A stretch of DNA of 64,000 nucleotides from Pseudomonas wuhanensis (GTDB lineage Bacteria; Pseudomonadota; Gammaproteobacteria; Pseudomonadales; Pseudomonadaceae), in the NCBI RefSeq assembly GCF_030687395.1, contig NZ_CP117430.1, positions 5,084,001-5,148,000 on the forward strand, read 5' to 3'. A program made the position numbers and the translations under genes. Of the stretch, positions 36,296-44,675 are shown one piece after another. A model generated the notes under the pieces. It saw nothing but the letters and a program-made list of their open reading frames with translations, ran no database searches and had not been told where the DNA came from. How positions within the stretch are numbered: position 1 is the stretch's first letter; the number at the start of each line of letters is the position of its first letter.

Positions 36296-37810
36296 ATGGA
36301 TACTCTTGGCTATTTGGGTCAGGGCTTCGGCGTCGCGCTGAGCCCGTACAACCTGGTGACCGCATTGTGCGGCACCTTGATCGGCACCGTCGTCGGGCTG
36401 TTGCCGGGACTGGGGCCGATCAACGGCGTGGCGTTGCTGATTCCCATCGCGTTCGCCCTCGGCCTGCCACCGGAGTCGGCGCTGATCCTGCTGGCGGCGG
36501 TGTACCTGGGTTGCGAATACGGCGGCCGGATCAGCTCGATCCTGCTGAACATTCCGGGCGAAGCCTCCACCGTCATGACCACCCTCGACGGTTACCCGAT
36601 GGCCCGCAAGGGTCTGGCCGGTGTAGCGCTGTCACTGTCGGCGTGGAGTTCGTTCATCGGTGCCTTCATCGCGACTTGCGGCATGGTGCTGTTCGCCCCG
36701 CTGCTGGCGAAATGGGCGATTGCCTTCGGTCCGGCGGAGTATTTCGTGCTGATGGTGTTTGCGATCGTCTGTCTCGGCGGCATGGCCGGCGACCGACCGC
36801 TCAAGACCTTCATTGCAGCGCTGATCGGTCTGTTTCTGTCGAGCGTCGGGATCGACGCCAACAGCGGCGTATACCGTTTCACCGGGGATAACATTCATCT
36901 GACGGACGGCATTCAGTTCGTCGTGCTGGTGTTGGGCCTGTTCTCCATCAGCGAAATCCTCCTGCTGCTGGAAAAAACCCACCGGGGCCAGGAAGCGGTG
37001 AAAGCCACCGGGCGCATGATGTTCAACTTCAAGGAAGCCTCGGCGGTGTTCGTGGTGAACGTCCGTTGCGGTTTGCTGGGCTTTATCATGGGTGTGTTGC
37101 CGGGTGCCGGCGCGACGCTGGCCAGCGCGGTGGCCTACATGACCGAAAAACGTATCGCCGGTGCCAAGGGCACTTTCGGACAAGGCGATATGCGCGGCCT
37201 CGCGGCTCCAGAAACCGCTATCGGCGGCGCAGCCTGCGGTGCCCTGGTGCCGATGCTGACCCTCGGTGTTCCAGGTTCGGGTACCACGGCGGTGATGATC
37301 GGCGCATTGTCGCTGTACAACATCACCCCGGGTCCGCTGCTGTTCCAGCAACAACCGGACATCGTCTGGGGCCTGATCGCGTCGTTGTTCGTTGCCAACG
37401 TGATGCTGGTGATCCTCAACATCCCGATGATCCGCATCTTTACCCGCATCCTCGCCGTGCCAAACTGGGCGCTGGTGCCGGTGATTGCGATCATCACCGG
37501 GATCGGTGTCTACGCGGTTCACGCCACAACCTTCGACCTGTTCCTGATGATCGGCATCGGCATCTTCGGCTACATCCTGCGCAAGCTAGACTTCCCGTTG
37601 TCGCCAGTGCTGCTGGGCTTCATTCTCGGTGGGTTGATGGAACAGAATCTGCGTCGCGCCCTGTCGATTTCCAACGGTGCACTGGAAATCCTCTGGTCGA
37701 GCCCGATCACGTTCGGTTGCTGGGTGCTGACTGCAATCATGCTGCTGATGCCGCTGCTGCGCATCTGGCGCAAACGTTCGGTCGCCCGACGCGCTATCGC
37801 CGATGTCTGA
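36296..37810 (+). CDS. tctA: Large tripartite tricarboxylate transporter membrane subunit TctA
   Basis: 504 residues with about twelve membrane helices and the family signatures GTVVGLLPGLGPINGVALLIP, GCEYGGRISSILLNIPGEAS and FIMGVLPGAGATLAS. It forms the sodium-coupled import channel with TctB. The last eight bases overlap the next gene. Confidence 0.96.
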   Translation: MDTLGYLGQGFGVALSPYNLVTALCGTLIGTVVGLLPGLGPINGVALLIPIAFALGLPPESALILLAAVYLGCEYGGRISSILLNIPGEASTVMTTLDGYPMARKGLAGVALSLSAWSSFIGAFIATCGMVLFAPLLAKWAIAFGPAEYFVLMVFAIVCLGGMAGDRPLKTFIAALIGLFLSSVGIDANSGVYRFTGDNIHLTDGIQFVVLVLGLFSISEILLLLEKTHRGQEAVKATGRMMFNFKEASAVFVVNVRCGLLGFIMGVLPGAGATLASAVAYMTEKRIAGAKGTFGQGDMRGLAAPETAIGGAACGALVPMLTLGVPGSGTTAVMIGALSLYNITPGPLLFQQQPDIVWGLIASLFVANVMLVILNIPMIRIFTRILAVPNWALVPVIAIITGIGVYAVHATTFDLFLMIGIGIFGYILRKLDFPLSPVLLGFILGGLMEQNLRRALSISNGALEILWSSPITFGCWVLTAIMLLMPLLRIWRKRSVARRAIADV

Positions 37811-38843
37811 TCGGCCCCCCTTCAAAAGCTGGTGGGGAACACCGCTGGTCGGTCTGCTGGGCGGTTACCTCGCCAGCCAGATCGGCTGGCCACTGCCGTG
37901 GATGGTTGGCTCGTTGCTGGCGATCATCCTGGTGCGCTGTCTGACTCCCTGGCAATTGGCGGAAATCCCTGGCGGCCGCAAGTGCGGCCAGTGGGTTGTC
38001 GGCATCGGCATCGGCCTGCACTTCACCCCGGTGGTGATGGAGCAGGTGCTGAGCCACTTCGGTTTGATCTTCTTCGGTGCACTGGTCACCAGCCTGTCCG
38101 CGGTGGTCGGGGTCTGGTTGATGCGGCGCACCGGGGAAGATCGCGCCACGGCGTTCTTTTCCAGCATGCCCGGCGGCTCCGGGGAGATGGTCAACCTCGG
38201 CGCGCGCAACGGCGCGGTGCTCAGCCGTGTCGCGGCGGGGCAGAGTTTGCGAGTATTGGTGGTGGTGCTGTGTGTGCCGGCGGCGTTCAAGTACCTGTTG
38301 GGCGACGGTGCGCCGGTCTTGCATCCAACGACCGTCAACGGGTGGTGGCTGGCCATTCTGTTCCCGGCCGGCGCCCTTGCCGCCTGGATCTGGCAGCGCC
38401 TGCGTCAACCCAACCCCTGGCTGTTCGGGCCGTTGTTGGTGACTGCGACGGTGAGCATTGCCTGGGACCTGCACATCGGTCTGCCCAACGGCGGCAGTCA
38501 GATTGGCCAGTGGTTGATTGGCAGTGGGTTGGGGTGTCACTTCAATCGGCAGTTCTTCCGGCGGGCACCGTCGTTCATGGGCCGAACCCTGCTGGGCACG
38601 GTGTTGACCATGTTGATCGCCACTTTGGCGGCATTGGGGTTGAGTGCGCTGACCCATCTGGATCTGCGCTCGCTGACCTTGGGCATGATGCCCGGCGGGA
38701 TTGCTGAGATGAGCCTGACGGCGGAGACCCTGCAACTGTCGGTGCCATTGGTGACGGCGATGCAGGTGATGCGGTTGTTGTTTGTATTGTTTCTGGCGGA
38801 ACCGTTGTTTCGGTATTGGAACCGGGAGCCGGATTCTCCCTGA
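37803..38843 (+). CDS. AbrB-family membrane protein
   Basis: 346 residues, hydrophobic, with two AbrB-family repeats (LGGYLASQIGWPLPWMVGSLLA and the second half around LTHLDLRSLTLGMMPGGIAEM). It is often annotated as putative ammonia monooxygenase, which is not a supported function. The ATG overlaps the tctA stop, so it is part of the tct operon and may assist transport. Confidence 0.85.
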   Translation: MSDRPPFKSWWGTPLVGLLGGYLASQIGWPLPWMVGSLLAIILVRCLTPWQLAEIPGGRKCGQWVVGIGIGLHFTPVVMEQVLSHFGLIFFGALVTSLSAVVGVWLMRRTGEDRATAFFSSMPGGSGEMVNLGARNGAVLSRVAAGQSLRVLVVVLCVPAAFKYLLGDGAPVLHPTTVNGWWLAILFPAGALAAWIWQRLRQPNPWLFGPLLVTATVSIAWDLHIGLPNGGSQIGQWLIGSGLGCHFNRQFFRRAPSFMGRTLLGTVLTMLIATLAALGLSALTHLDLRSLTLGMMPGGIAEMSLTAETLQLSVPLVTAMQVMRLLFVLFLAEPLFRYWNREPDSP

Positions 38844-38861
38844 TAGACCGAGTCGCCCTCT

Positions 38862-38926
38862 TCGCGAGCAAGCCCGCTCCCACATTAGACCGTGTATGCC
38901 TGGACAACTCGGTCTAATGTGGGAGC
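38862..38926. repeat. REP element, left part, interrupted by the insertion sequence
   Basis: REP ttcgcgagcaagcccgctcc begins at 38862; the palindromic partner reads gtctaatgtgggagc and then stops at 38926. The missing half (agcgggcttgctcgcgaagg) is found at 40163, on the far side of the IS110 element. Confidence 0.8.
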
Positions 38927-39024
38927 AACTGTCTTGATGTCTTTTATTTTGAAGTTTGATCAAAGGGCAGCCGAACTTCCACAGTCTCAAACCATGTGAT
39001 TTCCCAAATGAGCAAGCAGTCTGT

Positions 39025-39951
39025 TTAGGCTGCCTGCTCTCTCCACTCAGTTTGGTCACGGATCATCGCGTTCAGCCTTATCAACAACACCCGCATGCAG
39101 GCGATCAGCGCCACTTTCGCGCATTTACCTCTCAGGCGAAGCGCGTCATATCGGGCTTTGAACTCGGGTTGTCGCAAAATCACAGCCCAACTGGCCATGT
39201 ACATCGCACGTCGCACGGCAAATCGGCCACCGCTTATACGAGGCCCTTCGTGGTTGCCGCTGTCGTCGTTGTAAGGGGCGATCCCTGCCAGTGCTGCGAT
39301 CTCGTGCCGTCCAACCTCTCCCAGCTCAGGCAGGTAGGCCATGATGCTGGCTGCGGTCACGAGCCCTAGTCCCTTAACCGAGCGCAAGCGGGCAATTTTT
39401 TCACTGTCCAGGTCTTTGGCGCTTTGGCAGATCAGCTGTTCTATCGACTTTATTGCCTGATCTAAATAGTCGATATGGCTTTGCAACAAGGGTTTTATCG
39501 AGTCGACAGAAGCCGTTTTGATACGCCGCCTGTCGTCACTTTGCTGCTGAACAAAGTTTTCGCGTTGCTGTACCAGCGCACGCAAATTGTCCTGTTCGGC
39601 GCTGGTGATACGGCTATCGGCGTCCTTTATAATCGTTGCAAATTCGGCGAGAAGCCGCGCATCTATCGCGTCTGTTTTAGCGCGATAACCCATTGCCTTG
39701 GCAAAATCTTTCGCCCGACGAGGATTGATTCGTAAGACGTCAAAGCCGCCCCTTTGAAGCACCTTCATGGGCCCCCGCTCGTAGCCACCGGTGGCTTCCA
39801 GTAACACGCGGGTGACTTCGAAGCCTTTTAACCAATCAATCAGCACCGGGAAACCACTGGCGCTGTTCGGAAAACTCGCACCAATGCCTTGCGAATTAAT
39901 CCAGACTTCCAGACTGTCTTTGGAAACATCAATGCCTGCGCAGGAAAACAT
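39025..39951 (-). CDS. IS110-family transposase (DEDD recombinase)
   Basis: 308 residues. The N-terminal RuvC-like domain begins with CAGIDVSKDSLEVW (first Asp of DEDD) and carries LLEATGGYE and KTDAIDARLLAEF. The C-terminal transposase domain has LRSVKGLGLVTAASIMAYLPELG and the serine loop APYNDDSGNHEGPR. The frame is intact. These enzymes work with a bridge RNA made from the element's own non-coding end. Confidence 0.95.
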   Translation of the reverse strand: MFSCAGIDVSKDSLEVWINSQGIGASFPNSASGFPVLIDWLKGFEVTRVLLEATGGYERGPMKVLQRGGFDVLRINPRRAKDFAKAMGYRAKTDAIDARLLAEFATIIKDADSRITSAEQDNLRALVQQRENFVQQQSDDRRRIKTASVDSIKPLLQSHIDYLDQAIKSIEQLICQSAKDLDSEKIARLRSVKGLGLVTAASIMAYLPELGEVGRHEIAALAGIAPYNDDSGNHEGPRISGGRFAVRRAMYMASWAVILRQPEFKARYDALRLRGKCAKVALIACMRVLLIRLNAMIRDQTEWREQAA

Positions 39952-40162
39952 GGCTAAACCCTCTTACACTCATAAATGAGAGCGCTCTGGTTGGGCTCCA
40001 CGCTTGTAATGTTCGAGGTCGGCTCGTTCAACTGTTCGGGCTCAATAACCAGAGTGGAGAGGTGAATGGCAGCATGGGCTCCCACACGTGCTGCTAGCAC
40101 TCCGGGCGTTCAGCTTGCCACTCACCGCTCTCATCTTCAGTCTAAGTCCTGCGCAAGACACA
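39952..40162 (-). ncRNA. Candidate bridge-RNA region of the IS110 element
   Basis: Non-coding end upstream of the transposase start, the location of bridge RNA in IS110-group elements. A stem of eight bases pairs CTCTGGTT (39985-39992) with AACCAGAG (40047-40054). On the transcribed (minus) strand it carries TGTGGGAGC (complement of 40078-40086), the same nine bases that end the left REP half at 38918-38926, as a target-guide loop would. The transcript itself is inferred. Confidence 0.5.
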
Positions 40163-40182
40163 AGCGGGCTTGCTCGCGAAGG
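40163..40182. repeat. REP element, right part after the IS110 insertion
   Basis: agcgggcttgctcgcgaagg is the normal second half of the REP whose first half ends at 38926. It lies just before the 3' end of ung. Confidence 0.75.
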
Positions 40183-40201
40183 GGCCCTCCCGGCCAACAC
40201 A

Positions 40202-40894
40202 TCAGACCGCCGGCAACCGCCACTCGATCGGCGTCTCGCCATTCTGCTCCAGAAACTTGTTCGCCCGACTGAAGTGCCCGCATCCGAGGAAGCCGCGATA
40301 GGCGGACAGCGGCGACGGATGGACCGAAGTCAGCACCAGGTGTTTGGTGGCGTCGATGAGTTTCTGCTTGCTCTGGGCATGCGCGCCCCATAGCAGGAAC
40401 ACCAGATGTGGCTGATGTTCACTGACCACTTCGATAATGCGGTCGGTAAAATATTGCCAGCCCTTGCCCGCATGGGCGTTGGCATTCGCGCGTTCCACGG
40501 TCATGGTGGTGTTGAGCATCAACACGCCCTGCTCTGCCCAACTCTGCAGGTAGCCATGGTTGGGAATGTCGATGTTCAGGTCGCGTTTCAATTCTTTATA
40601 GATGTTCACCAGCGACGGCGGTGCCGGCACGCCCGGTTGCACCGAGAAGCACAACCCATGGGCCTGACCCGGGCCGTGGTAAGGGTCTTGACCGAGAATG
40701 ACCACTTTGACCTTGTCCAGCGGCGTGGAATTGAGCGCGTTGAAAATCATCGGTCCGGGTGGATAGATCTCCTTGCCCGCCGCGCGTTCCTGTTGCAGGA
40801 ATGTGCGCAACTCTGCCATGTAAGGCTGGTCGAATTCGGCACGCAGTGCCTCCTTCCAGCTCGGTTCGAGTTTGATACGGTCGTCAGCAGTCAT
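40202..40894 (-). CDS. ung: Uracil-DNA glycosylase
   Basis: 230 residues with the family motifs [22 protein letters not shown] (catalytic Asp in QDPYH) and [19 protein letters not shown]. It removes uracil from DNA. The ATG at 40894 is used rather than one seven codons upstream. Confidence 0.97.
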   Translation of the reverse strand: MTADDRIKLEPSWKEALRAEFDQPYMAELRTFLQQERAAGKEIYPPGPMIFNALNSTPLDKVKVVILGQDPYHGPGQAHGLCFSVQPGVPAPPSLVNIYKELKRDLNIDIPNHGYLQSWAEQGVLMLNTTMTVERANANAHAGKGWQYFTDRIIEVVSEHQPHLVFLLWGAHAQSKQKLIDATKHLVLTSVHPSPLSAYRGFLGCGHFSRANKFLEQNGETPIEWRLPAV

Positions 40895-41026
40895 GGTTAC
40901 ATCCGGCAAAAACAATGGGGCGAACCCTAGGAAAGCCCATCACGCTTGTCAATTGATCTGACGCAGATCCGGCACTTTCCTATAGAGCGATCATACTGAA
41001 CGCTCAAATTCCCGATCGAGGTCACG

Positions 41027-42139
41027 ATGAATCTGCACTTCGAAGAACTCACCGGCACCGACGGCGCACGCATCGGCATCGCCAGCCTGGATGCCGAAAA
41101 GTCTCTCAACGCCCTCTCCTTGCCGATGATAAACGCCCTGCGCGATCAACTGGACGCCTGGGCCAAGGAGCCACAGATCGTTTGCGTGCTGCTGCGCGGC
41201 AATGGCGCCAAGGCTTTTTGTGCCGGCGGCGAAGTACGCAGCCTGGTGGAGGCGTGTCGCGCCCATCCCGGCGAAGTGCCGCCCTTGGCTGCGCACTTCT
41301 TTGCAGCAGAATATCGCCTCGACTTCAACCTGCACACCTACCCGAAACCGCTGATCTGCTGGGGTCATGGGTACGTACTGGGCGGTGGCATGGGGCTGCT
41401 ACAAGGGGCGAGCATTCGGATTGTCACGCCGAGCAGCCGGTTGGCGATGCCGGAGATCGGCATCGGCTTGTACCCGGACGTCGGCGCCAGCTGGTTTCTG
41501 TCGCGGTTGCCCGGCAAGCTCGGATTGTTTCTCGGCCTGACCGGCGCCCAGATGAACGGTCGTGATGCGATCGATCTGGACCTCGCCGACCGCTTCCTGC
41601 GCGATGATCAACAGCATGAGCTGCTCGAAGGTTTGCTGCAATTGAACTGGCAGGAACAAACAGCCATGCAGCTCAACAGCCTGCTCAAGGCCTTGCAGCA
41701 GGAAGCGATTGCGCAGCTGCCCGAAGCCCAGTGGTTGCCTCGACGCGAGCAGATCGACGAACTGCTCGATGTCAGCGACGTTCGATGCGCCTGGAAGGCC
41801 ATCAGTGCGCTGCGCGATCACCCCGATCTGCTGCTCAGTCGTGCCGCCAAAACCATGACTGAAGGCTCGCCCCTGACCGCTCATCTGGTGTGGGAACAGA
41901 TCGATCGCGCCCGGCATCTATCGTTGGCTCAAGTTTTTCAGATGGAATACACCATGAGCCTCAACTGCTGCCGTCATCCGGAGTTCAGCGAAGGCGTGCG
42001 AGCGCGGTTGATCGACAAGGACCAGAAACCTCACTGGCACTGGCCGGACATCAACAATGTGCCAGAGGCGGCGGTGGAGGCGCATTTCCATAAGGTCTGG
42101 GAAGGCCGGCATCCTTTGGCTGACCTGTCGGAGTACTGA
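41027..42139 (+). CDS. Enoyl-CoA hydratase/isomerase family, 3-hydroxyisobutyryl-CoA hydrolase-like
   Basis: 370 residues, crotonase superfamily: LLRGNGAKAFCAGGEVRSL and CWGHGYVLGGGMGLLQGA form the oxyanion hole, MPEIGIGLYPDVGASWFLSRL is the region typical of HIBYL-CoA hydrolases. The length also matches that branch better than enoyl-CoA hydratase (about 260). It acts in valine breakdown or a related acyl-CoA step. It stands alone, followed by a clear terminator. Confidence 0.88.
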   Translation: MNLHFEELTGTDGARIGIASLDAEKSLNALSLPMINALRDQLDAWAKEPQIVCVLLRGNGAKAFCAGGEVRSLVEACRAHPGEVPPLAAHFFAAEYRLDFNLHTYPKPLICWGHGYVLGGGMGLLQGASIRIVTPSSRLAMPEIGIGLYPDVGASWFLSRLPGKLGLFLGLTGAQMNGRDAIDLDLADRFLRDDQQHELLEGLLQLNWQEQTAMQLNSLLKALQQEAIAQLPEAQWLPRREQIDELLDVSDVRCAWKAISALRDHPDLLLSRAAKTMTEGSPLTAHLVWEQIDRARHLSLAQVFQMEYTMSLNCCRHPEFSEGVRARLIDKDQKPHWHWPDINNVPEAAVEAHFHKVWEGRHPLADLSEY

Positions 42140-42151
42140 GTTTCGGGACAC

Positions 42152-42183
42152 AAAAAAAGCGGCGTTTCATGCGCCGCTTTTTT
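42152..42183. terminator. Bidirectional terminator
   Basis: Stem gcggcg (42159-42164) / cgccgc (42172-42177) flanked by A7 and T6 runs; it serves the acyl-CoA gene and the convergent lipoprotein gene. Confidence 0.9.
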
Positions 42184-42193
42184 ATTGAGTGGT

Positions 42194-42694
42194 TTACCGG
42201 TGGTTGTCTCGGCCACCCCGATCGCCATCACGGTGATCGCCCCGACCGCCACGATAATCCGACCTGTTGTGGCCTCGATGGTCATCGCCTCGGCCGCCGC
42301 GGTGACGGCCATCCCAGCCGCCACGGTCACGACGGTCATGACGGTCCCATCCACGATTCTGATAGACCCGGTAGTCTGCTCGTGGCGCCGACTGGTAATA
42401 GCGCGGGGCCGGTTGATAATAACGCGGGGACGGTTGATAAACCCGCGGCTGGTGGTAATAACGCGGCGATGGCTGGTAATACCGTGCAGGCGGTGAGTAA
42501 TACCTGCGCGGGGCCGAGTAGTAACGACCGTCAGAGTAATAAGACCCGCCACCGGAGTAATACGGCGCTGGGGACGTATAGACCTCGGAACGGTAGTAGC
42601 TGGATCCTCCATCGGAATAGGGCACGCACGCACCAAGAGACAATCCCGATAAAACAATCAGCAGAATTTGGCGGAGCTTTTTTTGACAGAGCAT
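42194..42694 (-). CDS. Tyr/Arg/Gly-rich repetitive lipoprotein (first of a tandem pair)
   Basis: 166 residues. The lipoprotein signal MLCQKKLRQILLIVLSGLSLGAC has acylated Cys23. The mature protein is low-complexity, with repeated RYYxxxPRYY units (residues about 60-115) and then a His/Asp/Gly/Arg tail. I place the start at 42694, after AGGAGG, because the signal peptide and the ribosome-binding site are there; the open frame extends upstream without meaning. The function is unknown; such proteins are likely surface-exposed or matrix-like. It is a paralogue of the gene at 42907-43143. Confidence 0.82.
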   Translation of the reverse strand: MLCQKKLRQILLIVLSGLSLGACVPYSDGGSSYYRSEVYTSPAPYYSGGGSYYSDGRYYSAPRRYYSPPARYYQPSPRYYHQPRVYQPSPRYYQPAPRYYQSAPRADYRVYQNRGWDRHDRRDRGGWDGRHRGGRGDDHRGHNRSDYRGGRGDHRDGDRGGRDNHR

Positions 42695-42859
42695 GGCGGC
42701 CTCCTGGACCGCGAGTGAGCCACACCAGCGACGCTGGCAGGCGACAGTCAATGGTTCGGCGACTGTCGAAATATCAGACAGTGAATTCGGAATCTGGTGC
42801 GCTCCCGCAACACGTTGAAACAAGTAGCCGATGAAAGGTTTTTCATCCAGCCTTAAGAA

Positions 42860-42891
42860 AACGGCGCGTCCGTGAGGCCGGACACGCCGTT
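42860..42891 (-). terminator. Terminator of the small Tyr-rich lipoprotein gene
   Basis: On the minus strand a stem ACGGCGTGTCCG / CGGACGCGCCGT (one mismatch) is followed by TTTTCTT. Confidence 0.75.
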
Positions 42892-42906
42892 GTATCGATG
42901 AGCGGA

Positions 42907-43143
42907 TTAACGGTGCCCGCGATGGTGCCCACCATGGTAATGACGGGGCCCACTGAAATAATAATAACGATAACCCCCGTAAAAACGCGGGCCGCCGTAG
43001 TAGTAAGGTGAGTAGTAATAACCGGGGTAGTAATAAGGTGTCGGATAGAAATCGCCAGAGCCTGCGTAGTAGTAACAGCCGGACAGACCCAAACCGATAA
43101 ACACACTGAACAGTAAGCGACGGAGCATTTTTTGACAGAGCAT
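42907..43143 (-). CDS. Tyr/Gly/His-rich small lipoprotein (second of a tandem pair)
   Basis: 78 residues: signal MLCQKMLRRLLFSVFIGLGLSGC with acylated Cys23, then YYYAGSGDFYPTPYYYPGYYY and a His/Arg-rich end. The ATG at 43143 follows AGGAGG, which lies in the palindrome GGAGGCCTCC. The leader is nearly the same as in the next gene, so these two are duplicates with diverged mature parts. The function is unknown. Confidence 0.82.
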   Translation of the reverse strand: MLCQKMLRRLLFSVFIGLGLSGCYYYAGSGDFYPTPYYYPGYYYSPYYYGGPRFYGGYRYYYFSGPRHYHGGHHRGHR

Positions 43144-43363
43144 GGAGGCCTCCTGAAAGACCCGCAAACAGCAGTCGACTGACATTTGTTTTGACTTTCA
43201 AACCGGCCCCGAGTGCCAGACGGCGTTGACCTTCAGATCAGCGGGCAACCGTCCTTCTACGGTGCATACCCATGCGCCAACGCACCATGAGAAGGCAAGG
43301 CGCGCGCCTCCGTTCATCTCCCCCTTCCCCTCCATGCCCCCAGCCAGAGGGCTCAAACCGACT

Positions 43364-43379
43364 TGGCACGGCTCTCGCT
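43364..43379 (+). promoter_or_regulatory. Candidate sigma-54 promoter of the guanidine operon
   Basis: TGGCACGGCTCTCGCT matches the -24/-12 consensus TGGCACG-N4-TTGCW with one mismatch (TCGC); GG and GC are 10 bases apart as required. A start site near 43391 would put the riboswitch at the head of the transcript. Nitrogen control is a sensible fit for guanidine use. Confidence 0.6.
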
Positions 43380-43431
43380 TTATCAAAGACGTGCAGGAGT
43401 CATCACAGGTTCGCGGCACCACAATTTGCAA

Positions 43432-43534
43432 TGGCTGACTAGGGTTCCGGCTCGCTTAGGCGAGTGGCTGGTCCGAGAGTTGGCGACCTCCAGTTGAGGT
43501 TACACGGCGGGACAAAAGCCCGGGAGACAAGCCA
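43432..43534 (+). promoter_or_regulatory. Guanidine-I riboswitch (ykkC class)
   Basis: The hallmark conserved blocks are present in order: CTAGGGTTCCG (43438-43448), GGCTGGTCCGAGAG (43466-43479), ACACGGCGGGACAAAAGCCC and GGGAGA ending at 43528; TGGCT (43432-43436) closes with AGCCA (43530-43534) as P1. A short hairpin CACCG-TTCG-CGGTG follows at 43533-43546. It sits 57 bases before the periplasmic-binding gene and should switch on the operon when guanidine is bound. Confidence 0.95.
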
Positions 43535-43590
43535 CCGTTCGCGGTGCCGCTGCCTTCCTGTCCGCCCTTGATCAACTGGAGAACCACACC

Positions 43591-44658
43591 ATGTCCCGAC
43601 TTCGTTTACCCGCCCTGCTCGCCGCTGCTTTTGCAGCCCTCGTGAGCGTCTCGTCCCAGGCCGCACAAAAAGACCATTTCAGCGTCTGCTGGACTATTTA
43701 TGCCGGCTGGATGCCCTGGGAATATGCCGGCAGCCAAGGCATCGTCGACAAATGGGCGAAAAAGTACGGCATCAAAATCGATGTGGTGCAGCTCAACGAT
43801 TACGTCGAATCCATCAACCAATACACCGCCGGCCAGTTCGACGGCTGCACCATGACCAACATGGATGCGCTGACCATTCCGGCTGCCGGTGGCGTCGATA
43901 GCACAGCGCTGATCGTCAGCGACTTCTCCAATGGCAACGACGGCATCGTGCTCAAAGGCGAAGGCAAGAAAGTCGCCGACCTCAAGGGCATGGACGTCAA
44001 TTTGGTGGAGCTCTCGGTGTCCCACTATCTATTGGCCCGGGCACTCGATTCGGTGGACCTTACCGAGAAAGACCTGAAAGTGGTCAACACCTCCGACGCC
44101 GACATCTCGGCCGCCTTCAACACCGACCAGGTCAACGCCGTCACCACCTGGAACCCGATGCTCTCGGACATCAAGGCCAAGCCCGGCGTGACCGAAGTCT
44201 TCAACTCCAGCCAGGTTCCCGGCGAAATCATGGACATGATGGTGGTCAACAGCGTCACCCTCAAAGACAACCCGGCCTTGGGCAAAGCCCTGACCGGTGC
44301 CTGGTTCGAAGTGGTGGAGTTGATGAACGCCAAAAACGCCGCCAGCAAAGCCGCCCTCGAACACATGGCCAAAGCTTCGGGCACCGACCTGGCCGGTTTC
44401 CAGGCGCAACTCGACACCACCAAACTGTTCGCCACACCGAAAGAAGCGCTGGAATTCTCCACCAGCAAGCAACTGCCCGACACCATGCGCAAGGTCGCCG
44501 AGTTTTCCTTTCAGCACGGCTTGCTGGGTGAAGGCGCCAAGGACACCAGCGCCATCGGCATGGCCTTCGCCAATGGCGTGACCAGCGGCGACAAGACCAA
44601 CCTCAAGCTGCGCTTCGACCCCAGCTACGTGCAGATGGCTGCCGACTCCAAGTTGTAA
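43591..44658 (+). CDS. ABC transporter substrate-binding protein (guanidine locus)
   Basis: 355 residues with a signal peptide ending VSSQA. The mature protein is of the NrtA/TauA/SsuA type (VCWTIYAGWMPWEYAGSQGIVDKWAKKYGIKIDVVQL, QFDGCTMTNMDALTIPAAGGVD). Because it is directly under a guanidine-I riboswitch and heads the carboxylase pathway, the substrate is probably guanidine or a close derivative; this is inference from context. It is followed by its permease 17 bases later. Confidence 0.9.
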   Translation: MSRLRLPALLAAAFAALVSVSSQAAQKDHFSVCWTIYAGWMPWEYAGSQGIVDKWAKKYGIKIDVVQLNDYVESINQYTAGQFDGCTMTNMDALTIPAAGGVDSTALIVSDFSNGNDGIVLKGEGKKVADLKGMDVNLVELSVSHYLLARALDSVDLTEKDLKVVNTSDADISAAFNTDQVNAVTTWNPMLSDIKAKPGVTEVFNSSQVPGEIMDMMVVNSVTLKDNPALGKALTGAWFEVVELMNAKNAASKAALEHMAKASGTDLAGFQAQLDTTKLFATPKEALEFSTSKQLPDTMRKVAEFSFQHGLLGEGAKDTSAIGMAFANGVTSGDKTNLKLRFDPSYVQMAADSKL

Positions 44659-44675
44659 TAACGGAGGACTAGGCC

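Larger units (their letters stand above)
38927..40162 (-). mobile_element. IS110-family insertion sequence inside a REP element
   Basis: Bounded by the two halves of one REP palindrome (left half ends 38926, right half begins 40163). The interval of about 1.24 kb is the right size for an IS110-family element. It holds one transposase gene (39025-39951), about 210 bases upstream of it and about 100 downstream. No terminal inverted repeats are evident, as expected for the family. The ends are inferred from REP reconstruction and may shift by a few bases, because agc occurs on both sides. Confidence 0.75.

Noticed and set aside
37803..38843. Ammonia monooxygenase for the AbrB-family gene
   Set aside because: The annotation is historical; the protein is a membrane protein without the amo motifs.
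37794..39059. 421-codon frame antisense to the AbrB gene
   Set aside because: Gln/His-rich translation of the wrong strand; it also crosses the IS boundary.
43198..43431. 77-codon minus-strand frame upstream of the guanidine operon
   Set aside because: No ribosome-binding site or family resemblance, and it overlaps the sigma-54-like promoter of the opposite strand.
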